From: Sphagnum magellanicum
Taxonomy: Eukaryota > Streptophyta > Sphagnopsida > Sphagnales > Sphagnaceae
Assembly: GCA_021904315.1 (NCBI GenBank)
Contig: CM038915.1
Span: 13,206,001 to 13,270,000, forward strand
Length of the DNA stretch: 64,000 nucleotides
Reading direction: 5' to 3'
Position 1 is the stretch's first letter, and every line of letters begins with the position of its first letter. Under the pieces are notes generated by a model. That model was given only the letters and a program-made list of their open reading frames with translations. It ran no database searches and was not told the origin of the DNA. Below are positions 48,001-57,403 of the stretch, piece by piece. Made by a program: the position numbers and the translations under genes.

Positions 48001-48985
48001 AGTTGCTGTAGATTCGAAAGCAATTGCTCTGGATCTTCGACATAGGCTTCCAAATCTACAGCAATTGGGTCCGAACTTCGGCAGCTGGTCGGCACCATCA
48101 CAATGTTTGCAAAAAAATAGCTCAATTAGTGATTTTGTTAACAAACCCAATGTTCGAAAATTTTCAAATCAGTGCATATCCTCATGCAAATCCTACTGGG
48201 CTTCAAATAATGCCAATGATCTTTCTCTAGGTCTTCCTCTTGAATTCACCAAATTGATTGTTGTTAAATTCTTCCATATGTAAACAAATGATCTGACCTT
48301 ATCTAGTGCCCGTATCTACAGACTGCAAGGGTGCTTGTTTAATTGGCACTACCCATTGTAGCCCAAAAAATCAGCGAGCTTTCAATGCGAGTAAATACCA
48401 AGAAGCATTTGATGAACCCTAAAATTACATTCCATCTTGCATCCAACTTTTAGTTCCTAATCAATCTTAGTTCTTCAAACGCACCTTTGCCTATATTGCA
48501 TGATGATCAGCTACCATAGTACTCATTCAAACCTTTTATGGGGTTCCCCGTTTGTGGTGGATGCTATAGGTGCTATTATAACACGCGCAGGTGTTGGTGC
48601 AGCTAGTGCTCCTGTTATTACTACTAAAGTCGCGACTCCTATCGAGATAACACAATCACTTGCAGATCAATGGGAGCTGAATGGAAAAATCTACGACAAA
48701 TATATCGTCACTATCAGCAACAAATCTACAATGACATTAACAAGTGTAAAGCTCGTTGTGCACAACCTAGGTGCCACCATTACAACAAGCAATACTTCTG
48801 CTACTACGTCTATTCAGGGTCTAGCCAAAACGTCACCGAATGGAAACATCTACATGCTGCCTCATTGGATCACGAGCTTCAAGCCCGACCAGACCATCAC
48901 CTTCACATATGTCCATCATCCCCAGTACGGCGCCGCGAAATTTTTCCTGCTTAGTTATGGAACAAGTAATGCTTATAACGAGTAA
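45053..48985 (+). CDS. Class C GH9 endo-1,4-beta-glucanase with CBM49
   Basis: Hydrolyses internal beta-1,4 bonds of cellulose or related wall glucans. Eight exons: 45,053-45,325; 45,631-46,044; 46,289-46,378; 46,579-46,743; 46,933-47,056; 47,250-47,413; 47,558-47,900; 48,591-48,985. All phases fit and the product is 655 aa; the upstream frame starts only with TTG. Residues about 13-37 are one long hydrophobic segment (signal peptide or signal anchor). GH9 landmarks: [15 protein letters not shown] (Asp100, Asp103), [14 protein letters not shown] (437-440), and the catalytic block [17 protein letters not shown] (Asp482, Asp485, Glu498), all intact. Residues about 531-650 are CBM49, with Trp552 and Trp617 retained; the middle binding Trp known from tomato Cel9C1 appears replaced (SIQGL at 598-602). 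Length and layout match class C enzymes (about 620 aa). AATAAA-like ATAATAAAC follows near 49,000. Confidence 0.93.
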
Positions 48986-48999
48986 TGCTTATATCCAAT

Positions 49000-49100
49000 A
49001 ATAAACAGATTCATTTCAAGGTTATGGAACAGTGTAGTGTGTCTTCACCGTCTCAGTCTTAAGTCTGTACTTCAAGGTCAGCGTAATCTCCCCTCTTCTC
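49000..49100 (+). other. Probable 3' UTR of the GH9 gene
   Basis: CAATAATAAACAG just after the stop codon is a plausible plant polyadenylation region. The exact cleavage site cannot be read. Confidence 0.4.
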
Positions 49101-49136
49101 TTTAATTAAACAAACCCCAGTTTCTAGATATATGAA

Positions 49137-49660
49137 CCCTAAACCTCTTACTTGCGACCTAAACCCTAATCCACAGCCCATTTGGCACAATTATGATTAG
49201 GCAGTTAACCTCCACTCTTATTTCAGAAAACCCATTTTCTCACTTGCTTCTACCGAGAACCTTGTTAAAGGTCTTACTTGTGATGTAAACCCTAATCTCT
49301 AATTCATGGCCAATTTGGCATAATTGTTATTGATTAGATAATCTCCCCTCTTATTTTGAAAAAGACCAACCCATTTTCTCACTTGCTTACCCTGTTAAAC
49401 CTCTTACTTATGACCTAAACCCCTAGCCTGTAATTCACATCTCCTTTCTCACAATAATTATAGATTAGTTGATCTTTCTTCTTATCTTAAATAAAAACCC
49501 ACGTTCTCACTTGCCTACAATGAATGTAGTACTTATGACAATCCAACCAGACATTAACTTACCACCTCCTGGATATACATATCATAGTCTCCTTGAACCC
49601 TAATTCACATCCCATTTTGCCAAAACACTCTTAGATCACCTAATTATCTGCCTTCATATT
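49137..49660. repeat. Tandem ~125-130-bp repeat, 3-4 copies
   Basis: CTTACTTG(C/T)GACCTAAACCC at 49,147, 49,272 and 49,402, followed in each by CATTTGGCA..ATTAT, GATTAG.T.ATCTCCCCTCTTA and CCCATTTTCTCACTTGC. A more diverged fourth copy runs to about 49,660. CCTAAACCCTAA in the unit is telomere-like, but only one or two heptamers long. Confidence 0.8.
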
Positions 49661-49764
49661 TTCATAATCCAATGTAAACTTGAATGAAGTACATCAACCC
49701 AAAAACCCATGTTAACATGAATGAAGTGCAATCCGAATATATATGACCATTAAGGCAAAGGGCC

Positions 49765-50200
49765 ACAATGAACCAGCACCCACCAGTGCACCATCCACTG
49801 GATAACCACAACTGAGTTAATATTTGTTTTCATCTTGGTAGCCAATTCTGTAGGAAACAGGTCTCATATATAGGCAGATAGGTAGGAAAATAGGCAACTT
49901 TTAGGTAAGTAGATGGTTTATACATAGCTAAGGGCTGTTATCACGACCTACCTACTAACTAACAACCTGCTTGTGGGTTGTTAGTAGGTAGGTAGGAAAA
50001 AAAGTAACTGAGTTAACCACCATGGTTAACTAGGGAACTGCAACCCAGAGAAAATTGTACAAGTTACATGCATCTACTTCACCTAATAGCCACCTATTAT
50101 CCTACATACCTATCTATTTGGGAATGTTTTTAACACCTAGTTTCTAGGTCACATAGTCCATAAGAACATAGCTCAATATAAGAGTGCAAAAGCATAATTG
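49765..50200 (+). repeat. Dispersed repeat, copy 1 (second copy at 62,095)
   Basis: Shares in order with 62,095-62,500: GAACCA.CAC...CCAG.CACCAT, AACTGAGTTAATATTTG.TTTC, CTTGGTA.CC, GTGGGTTGTT, ACCATGGTTA.CTAG(G/A)GAACTG, CAACCCA.(C)AGA and ACCTAGT(CC)ATAA phrases. Both copies are on the plus strand. No coding frame is seen; the family is unknown. Confidence 0.65.
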
Positions 50201-50589
50201 TTGACTGCAATATGATATAGCATGACCAATCTGGTATTTTGTGAATGTATCTGGGTCATTCAAAATTTATAAGCAACCGACCAAGTTGGGTATATGGTTT
50301 ACCAATTCTAGCACATGTTGTATCCAGGTAAAAGACATGCCCACACCACACCTGTTTGGGACTTATATGGACTAGAACCAGGCCAGACTCGTGGGGGGCG
50401 TGGTGTTGGTGGCTTCTGGCTTCCTGTGTGTCTTCACCAGAGTTCTAGATTGGTTTGAACAGGGGCCCGGTTTAATCGCACCAAATTGAAAAAATTCAGA
50501 ACACGCCTGCACTTACAAATCCCAATTCTCTTGAACAGTTTATAACATATGCCCGGTTCCATTATCATAACTGAAAGGTCCGTTACAAC

Positions 50590-50662
50590 GGGGGAGTAGC
50601 TCAAATGGTAGAGCGCCCGTTTCGCATACGGGAGGTAACGGGATCGATGCCCGTCTTCTCCA
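50590..50662 (+). tRNA. tRNA-Ala (anticodon CGC)
   Basis: A 73-base cloverleaf. The acceptor stem GGGGGAG pairs with CTTCTCC and keeps the G3:U70 wobble that marks alanine tRNAs, with discriminator A. The anticodon arm is CCCGT-TTCGCAT-ACGGG (perfect five-pair stem, anticodon CGC). The T arm is ACGGG-ATCGATG-CCCGT (perfect stem). A-box TAGCTCAAATGG and B-box GGATCGATGCC are present. There is no intron, and CCA is not encoded. Confidence 0.95.
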
Positions 50663-50669
50663 GCCTTCC

Positions 50670-50674
50670 TTTTT
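50670..50674 (+). terminator. Pol III terminator of tRNA-Ala
   Basis: A run of five T's eight bases after the tRNA end, the normal RNA polymerase III stop signal. Confidence 0.8.
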
Positions 50675-50831
50675 AATATTTTCCAATTCACAGTTTTCCC
50701 ACTTGTTTTGGAAGTTGGAACCAAAAATATTATTTTAGAAATGAATGTCGATTTTGAAATAAAAGAGCTCCCAGTAATTCACTTTATAATTTTTGCTGAT
50801 TTTTGGAGAATTTTCATTTGTTTGTTAATCC

Positions 50832-51425
50832 CAAAGTACCTTGGCAACTTCCACACATGTCTGTTGCATAATTGATGATTTTGAACAAATGGAATATTCC
50901 TGAAGATTCAAATGTTTTCCTTAGCTAAATTCTATTTTTGAAATTTTCAACATTTCTGAAAATAATATACCATCGTAGCCTGAGGTCAGTTTCCACATGG
51001 ACAAATTGAATAATTAGTTTTTAGTAACTTGAAATTATTATTTTTCATGATCTATTAAAATGTAAGATATTGTCATATGAGGAATGAAAATATTCAGATT
51101 GTAGCCTCTGATTATTATGATGATTTTCAACACCTCGGCTCCATATTTTTTCATCAAAATTCATTTTCACTATTTTAAACATTAATATATAATGACAAAA
51201 CTGAGCCTAGGGTAAAGTAATCAGTGTCCAAGCTCCCAAGGTATTATAGTACCTTGGCCAATGCGACACATGTTTGTCAAATAATTAATTAATTTGGAGA
51301 TTTCATTTCAGCAACGAAATATTCCCAAATATTTCATCAAATTCTTTATTTTCCTTCAGAAAAAAAAGAATTTTGTAAAAGAATTCTGTTTTGAAAATTT
51401 CAACATTTCTGAAAATAGTATAGTT
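50832..51425. repeat. Pair of ~150-190-bp direct repeats
   Basis: 50,832-50,972 and 51,235-51,425 share, in order, AGTACCTTGGC, ACACATGT.TGT, ATATTCC..AA, AAATTCT and TTTTCAACATTTCTGAAAATA. They flank unrelated AT-rich DNA upstream of the APS kinase gene. A small hairpin, TAGAACTTA...TAAGTTCTA, follows at about 51,466-51,496. Confidence 0.6.
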
Positions 51426-51559
51426 TGTATCGGACAGGCCCAGGTACTATGGTATATAGAACTTAAGTAAATAGAACATAAGTTCTACGGGAACATTTAT
51501 GTTGCAATAAAAAATATATATAGTTCTATTTATTTACTTATTTATTTGTTTACATTTAT

Positions 51560-52069
51560 TATGTGCACTTTTCGCTCTTTCTTCGTTTCTTGAGCGATTT
51601 TGCTGTTCGCGGAAACTGCTCGCGCGGTTGCTGCTGTTTGCGAAGAAAAAGGAACCCGGGGGGCGGGGTGTTTTTGCAGTCCTCGTGGACTTCTTGTTGT
51701 AGAAATTAGTTATTGAATCATGTTTTCCTTTCTGAACGCGCGTGTCTAGTATCTCTGTCCGTGCCTCGCTTTTGCCTGAATTTTTTTTGGATTTTTCTCC
51801 TTGGTTTTGTACTTTGGTTTTTTTTCTGCGGCCTTTGATCTTGACGACCGAGTGTTGGATTTTGCGTTTATATTTTTTATGAAGGAGTGTTGAGGACCGA
51901 GCGTTTGCCGGGGAATGAGCGAGAGCTTGATCTTCGTTTTCGTTAATCGTACAGATCGCAGACGTTTTTTACTCGGCCATTTCTTCTTCTTCTTCTTCGC
52001 AAATCTGCTTATTGGCGGGACATTGCTCGATTGCTGCTCCAGGTCTAAACCTGGGGATTGCGTTTTGTC
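51560..52069 (+). promoter_or_regulatory. Probable promoter and 5' leader of the APS kinase gene
   Basis: Composition changes sharply from AT-rich to mixed G+C, with a TTCTTCTTCTTCTTCTTC tract (51,980-51,998) of the kind common in plant 5' leaders. No clear TATA box at a useful distance is seen, so the start of transcription is unknown. Confidence 0.35.
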
Positions 52070-52096
52070 ATGATGTTGTCAGTGTGCGGAATCTGA
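52070..52096 (+). promoter_or_regulatory. Upstream open reading frame 1 of APS kinase
   Basis: ATGATG begins an eight-codon frame ending in TGA (MMLSVCGI). It precedes the main ATG at 52,217 and could lower or regulate translation, if the transcript starts upstream of it. Confidence 0.4.
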
Positions 52097-52150
52097 GAAG
52101 GCGAGAGCATCGGAGCTTGTTGGACTGTGCAAGAGCTGCAAAGTCTACGG

Positions 52151-52159
52151 ATGTTGTGA
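52151..52159 (+). promoter_or_regulatory. Upstream open reading frame 2 of APS kinase (Met-Leu-stop)
   Basis: ATG-TTG-TGA, a two-codon frame 57 bases before the main start. Around it, a diverged direct repeat (GAGCTTG..GGACTGTGCAAG at about 52,110 and AAGCTTGCTTTACTATGCAAG at about 52,202) brings in the main ATG in its second copy. Confidence 0.4.
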
Positions 52160-52216
52160 CGAAGTGTGTGGAATCTCTCGGAGAAGGCAAGTTTACCTAT
52201 CGAAGCTTGCTTTACT

Positions 52217-53197
52217 ATGCAAGAGCTGCAAATACTTCCCTCTTCGTGCTCTTCCTTCTCTACGAAAGCTTTTGTTGTCATTCCTGCCTTTCTTGTTCGT
52301 CGTCAATGTCATTTCCCGTCATCACTAGGCATATTATCCAGCACAGTTACGCACCTGGGAAGCCGGCACAGACTGCAAAGCTTATGGTCTGGTGTCCATG
52401 GATGTATGGATCATCATCATCGTCATCTTCCCGAAGGAGGAAACAACCTTGCGACTTTTTATTGCTGCTGCAGTTCCTTTAGGTTTCCGTTTCTTTCATG
52501 CTACAGACTTCGAAAAAATAGCAAGTGCAAGAGTTGCTTCTCCTGTTCCTGGAGTAGAATCGTTGCTCCAGTTTGTGCTGAGAATTTGCACTGGCATGAT
52601 GGATGTGTGGAGCAAAAGGTCCGTCAAGCCTTGCTCAAGCAAAAGGGGTGCATAATTTGGATCACAGGGCTTAGTGGCTCAGGAAAATCAACTCTAGCTT
52701 GCACCCTTGATCACCGTCTAGCTTCCATGGGCCATCTGAGTTATGTCCTTGATGGTGACAACATCCGGCATGGACTGAGCAGTGACTTACGGTTCTCAGC
52801 AGCAGACAGAGAGGAGAATATTCGCAGAGTTGGAGAAGTCGCTAAGCTTTTTGCAGATGCTGGTGTCATCACATTGGTAAGCTTCATATCACCATATGCC
52901 AAGGACAGGGAGTTTGTCCGAAATATTGTGCCAAGTGGTGAGTTCATTGAGGTTTTCATGAAGGTTCCATTGGAGGTGTGTGAGGCTAGGGATTGTAAAG
53001 GTCTTTACAAATCAGCCAGGGCAGGTGTATTGAAGGGCTTTACTGGAGTCGATGATCCTTATGAAGAGCCTCAAAATCCTGAAATTGTTCTAGAGGCTAC
53101 AGATGCCACAGGAGAGTTTATCTCCGCGCAGGTGATGGCCAGTACCTTGATCACTTACATTAGGGACAGGGGCTTTCTTGAAGGACCATGTTCTTGA
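52217..53197 (+). CDS. Adenylylsulfate (APS) kinase, organelle-targeted
   Basis: Phosphorylates APS with ATP to give PAPS, the sulfate donor for sulfation of secondary metabolites and peptides. One exon, 326 aa. The first ATG in frame is 52,217; the frame upstream begins only at a GTG. Residues 1 to about 115 are rich in Ser, Arg, His and Phe with few acids, as expected for a plastid transit peptide. The kinase domain runs from about 123: WHDGC linker, P-loop GLSGSGKST (151-159), DGDNIRHGL (179-187), REENIRRVGEVAKLFADAG, ISPYAKDRE, then the lid signature KGLYKSARAGVLKGFTGVDDPYE. All catalytic motifs are intact. Oddities: no introns, although flowering-plant APS kinase genes have several; and the position of the second redox-switch cysteine in Arabidopsis APK1 (before ILDGDN) is Ser175 here, while the N-terminal Cys (Cys130) is shifted by one. 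Confidence 0.92.
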   Translation: MQELQILPSSCSSFSTKAFVVIPAFLVRRQCHFPSSLGILSSTVTHLGSRHRLQSLWSGVHGCMDHHHRHLPEGGNNLATFYCCCSSFRFPFLSCYRLRKNSKCKSCFSCSWSRIVAPVCAENLHWHDGCVEQKVRQALLKQKGCIIWITGLSGSGKSTLACTLDHRLASMGHLSYVLDGDNIRHGLSSDLRFSAADREENIRRVGEVAKLFADAGVITLVSFISPYAKDREFVRNIVPSGEFIEVFMKVPLEVCEARDCKGLYKSARAGVLKGFTGVDDPYEEPQNPEIVLEATDATGEFISAQVMASTLITYIRDRGFLEGPCS

Positions 53198-56100
53198 ACT
53201 GTGAACTGTAATCTCACTAGTTCAAGATCATTCATAAAGGCAGATTTTTTTGGAGGATTGAGAACTGAGGAAACCTTCAGTCAACATCAGTTAGGTCAAG
53301 GAAAAATATATATTGGTAGGGTTTCAGGAGTCAGGGGGTTTTGTAGAGCTTGGAACCTTGGTGGAAGAGATAAAGTTGCATACCTGCAGAGTGGGTACTG
53401 ACTAAGTCTCTTCAGAGTACAGTTGCAGCAATCACCTAGAAGATGGTTGAAAAACCTGATGCCACTATACCTAGTGGAAGAGAGAAAGAATTCTTTCTCA
53501 GACTAATCTAAGACTAATTGTCAGAGGCGAAGAGTGAATCTGGTTTCTGTAGTATCATGCACAAAGATTTTGCAAATCATGTAGAAGAGAGAAGGATTTC
53601 ATTGATCATTTTCCCTGGCCCTCAATTTTTTGGGGGGACTCTAACTCAGAGTCCACAACAAGACTTGTCCACATCATGTAGTGTAGAATGTAATTTGAAA
53701 TTTTTTCCCCTCTGGAAAGTTCAAGCAAGTGGGTAAGGAACAAGAGATTTATGGCAAAGGCCTCTTTGGAACTTTTCTGTGAAGGTGCGAGAACCTGCTT
53801 TTGGGATATTTAGGTGATACCATGGTTGTCTGTTTTGTTAGGAGTGAGAATCTGTGGAAAGTTCCTTGCTGGCAATTCTTGCAGTGTGCTTGCTGGTGTT
53901 ATTTAAGCTCTTGTAGTTTTTTCTGAAAATGGAACTTGTTAAGTATTGCCATAATCAAGAGGACAGGTCTCCTATATTCTGTGAAACCCTATGGTCATGG
54001 GATGGGTGGCATTGATGTGTTGTATGTGAAAAAACAGGGTATTTGCCCCCAGAGTTTTGTTTTCATGGTCTGACTCTGAATTTGGGACCAAGGTATAGGG
54101 TTTGGATTGTCAAGACTCTTTGGTCTTGGATATAGAGTTTGTGAATTTTCAGTTTGAGATTGGTGTCAGGTCTCTAAGCATGTGCATAGCTTGGGTTTGA
54201 TGATAATATTAATATCACATCCTAGCTTCATTTCTACATTTCAAATATCTGCCTTTTGGATTGGAAAGTTGGGTTTAGGCTTTCATGATTAGTGTACTTG
54301 TGGATTTCTTTGACATGGAGCTCAGGGGTTGTGACAGGGGGCATTAGAGTGCAGATCAAATGATCTTGTCATTGCTTCTAGTTCCATTCTTGCTTTCTGC
54401 ATTATGGATTTGGCAGGACAATTGACTGCAGTCAATTCAAGGGAAAGATAATTGCCTTTTAGTATCTTTGAATCAACACTCAAAGAAAGATTGTTAGTGT
54501 CATGTTCCAGTCCAAGCTAGCATCATATCAAGACTAGTTAATGTGAGGAGATGTCTGCATGGATAGGGTTGGTGGTGGGGTGGGTCGATGGCCAATCGAG
54601 TGGACTTATGCAGATTAGCACCATATTGGGGTTCACTAGCAAGTAGCAACCCTCCCCTAGTTCCATGTGGAGAGGTGCTTTCAAATACAAAGAGAAAAAC
54701 CTTGGAGTGCTTTAGATTGCTCATTAAACCTTCTTACTAGGGCCCTGTTGAAACTTGAGACCACTTGGGTACATTATAAGTCTTTAGGAATTTAGTATAT
54801 TTCCTTCGACCCTATTGAACCAGGGCTCAGCTATGGTCTCCTCTCTTAGGGCTTGTGCTCAACATTTTTCTTAATTTTCTCATTGCTGGCCTCCAATGAG
54901 TAATAATAGAAACCTGAACACCTGAAGGATATTGTGTAACTCCATCTGAAATTTTGGGTTCTGGCTATATGGGCATTGCCATGGCTTTTCCCATAAGTAA
55001 TAACATCTTCAGTGGTGTAATTCAGCTGGAAAGTACTGCCCTTCATACCATGACATACCCACCCAATGCTGGTTCAGAGTTTGGACAACACAGGTAGCCA
55101 ATTCAGGTCCTTTCACAACTACAAGTTTTTTAGAGAGGTTCATTAAAGCTATTAAATTAGCTAAATTTGATTTCCAGCAGCTGGAGTCTGCAAATCAATT
55201 TCAAGTCCATGGCCAATGCAAACAAAACCTTGATCTTGACTTCTTCTGCAAGGTGATTTCAACTTTGATCTGATGCCAATCCTACATATTCCAGACAGAT
55301 GCATCACTCAGTCCTTTGGTTCTGTCTTTAGTGTTGGATGTTACTTGGTGTCTTGGTCAGTAGATATCTACAAGAGGTACTCACTGCTTACAACTTCATT
55401 CTTGGTTTGACCTTGTCATTAAGAATTGTCTATCCACAGAACTGGCCCAAAGAGGTCATGTCTTGCTTGATATGGATCTAAAATGTGTCTGCTGGAAACT
55501 TCTATCAGTAGTAGGCCTGCCATATTCAAGGGATGAGCAACCATGTGGCATTTGTCAGAGGACTAATGAATTGAAGTATTCAAATAGCATTCCAGTTACA
55601 TGAGGCATGAATTTAGACATCTCTGCAAGGAACTGGGCAAAACATGTTTTTACAGACAAGCCCACTATGGGAGTATGCTGCAAAGTCTGAATGTGGCCTG
55701 ACAAGATTCATCACTAAAGTGCTAGAACTTGTAAACCAGATTCTACAGCTTGTGCACAATGCACACAAGCTGGAGTTAAGGTACATGATTTCTTCTTTCC
55801 TTCAATAAATAAGAGCAGACCATGATATAAAATCTGATGCCCTCTCTTCATGTGGCATCAAACTAGGTGATCTGGTAAATGACAAAGAGTTGTGGCTTTT
55901 GCCCCATCCAATCAGTATCAACCATTGTAATGGTGGAGGTTCTTAGACTCTTCTGGTTTCAATATCAACTGTAGTGTGCCATGTAAAAATCTTGAGGTAG
56001 CTGTATGATGATGCAGAACCTTAAGAAACAGTTACACACAAGAAAGTGGTCAGTCGGGACTATGGTAAGAATTGACTAAAAGGACACAGCTGAGCTCTTT

Positions 56101-56480
56101 TGAAAAACCAAGAAAACAACAGTACCATCTGTTACACCCTATTACAGGTGAGAATATCTCTCATAAGAATCAAGAAACCTCCACTCTCGTAATTAAGAAA
56201 ATGCAAAGCAAGGTTAACACTTCTTCAACCAGCCACAGAGAATTCCAAAGAACAAAAGACAAAACAGAGAACCAAGGACCAAGAAACAAATAAATAAAAT
56301 AAAACATGAAAGCAGTATGAACAATGGTGCCAGTCTCCATCACTCATTGGCACTGATGTATTTACTGCACAGCTTTGCTAATGTCTCCAATGCATGCACA
56401 TACTTTGAAGTCTGAAAGGCACTTAACCCCAAACAGCCTAAATCTCCACCAGTTTACAATTAGATGGCGATCAGAGTGAC
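53198..56480. other. Region between convergent genes, no gene seen
   Basis: About 3.3 kb of moderately AT-rich, non-repetitive sequence between the APS kinase stop and the end of the DUF1348 gene. It must hold both 3' UTRs. Short frames (53,201-53,401, 53,518-53,736, 56,072-56,293 plus; 54,500-54,724 minus) have no domains. The texture resembles untranslated or long intronic DNA more than the repeat desert. Confidence 0.45.
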
Positions 56481-57332
56481 TCATAAACAAGTTGGAGGAC
56501 GATGGCGTCGTTCCTCTTCAAGAATAGGAATATCGTTGGCACTCATATCCCGACGGCGCATCAGTCCATTATCATCAAATTCCCAAAGTTCATTGCCATG
56601 GGTGCGGTACCTAAATTGCAGCAACCAAAGTAACATCTTCATGCACAAAGTTTGATTGTCAAGTAAAATGCATATCTCTCTTTGTCTACCTCCATCTAGT
56701 GATCTTTGCTGCTTGTCATAATCCAACAGTTTCTGAGCAATAAAGCAGATGGTAAACAAGTGAAAACATTTTGATCTCATTTTTTTGTGCCTACAAAAGT
56801 TGGAATGTCACTGGCTTTGCTTGCACTAAGATGAAGTGTTAGTTAATACAAAGCAGTCTAATCATTAAGTCACCACTTAGTAAGGTTCAAAATGTCAACA
56901 GCTCCAGACCAAGACTCTTGTATCTGTTACAAATTGGTGGGAAAGCATTGTCTGAACTTGTTCATTCCTCATCAATGCCTGAAGAGACAAAATAAGGAAT
57001 CAAAAGAAGCCACTTTACCATTTGTTGGCCTGGTCATGCCACTCGTACTCAAACCGTACAGCAATGTGGTTGCCAGTAAAAGCCCACATCTCCTTCATTA
57101 GGTGATAGTCAAGCTCATTCTCCCACTTCCTGCGGAGAAACTCCTTGATAGCTGCCCTACCTTTGAGGAACTCAGCGCGGTTGCGCCATTCTGAATCCTC
57201 TGTGTAAGCTAGTGCCACTACATCAGGATTGCGTGTATTCCATGCATCCTCTGCAGCTTTCACTTTGGCTCGGGCTGTCTCCTCTGTGAAAGGAGGGCAG
57301 GGGGGTCGTCGCAACACAACACTTGAGGTCAT
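56481..57332 (-). CDS. DUF1348 / NTF2-SnoaL-like protein
   Basis: Two exons on the minus strand, 57,332-57,019 and 56,610-56,481. The intron splits a Trp codon (TG|GTAAAG...TTTAG|G) and the product is 147 aa. Reads [71 protein letters not shown] and then, across the junction, [20 protein letters not shown]. This is the complete cone-shaped alpha+beta domain of the DUF1348 family in the NTF2-like superfamily, common in bacteria and fungi; the reaction, if any, is unknown. The C-terminus (RHRPPTCL) is about ten residues shorter than usual. No signal peptide. The presence of a proper intron shows it is a resident nuclear gene and not contamination. Confidence 0.9.
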
Positions 57333-57357
57333 CCTGGTCCTTGGCCAGAGGGACGGC

Positions 57358-57403
57358 TGTTTAGGGTTTATGAGTCACTCACTCTGATCCTAAACCCTAA
57401 ACA
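57358..57403. promoter_or_regulatory. Inverted pair of telo-boxes upstream of the DUF1348 gene
   Basis: TGTTTAGGGTTTA (57,358-57,370) and its exact reverse complement TAAACCCTAAACA (57,391-57,403) are separated by 20 bases, starting 26 bases upstream of the ATG. Telo-boxes (AAACCCTAA) near transcription starts are typical of growth- and translation-related plant promoters. As RNA the pair could also form a 13-bp stem in the 5' leader. Confidence 0.6.

Noticed and set aside
52012-52482. 156-codon frame overlapping the APS kinase leader
   Set aside because: Begins at TTG in a different frame from the kinase; no domain; covers leader and transit-peptide sequence.
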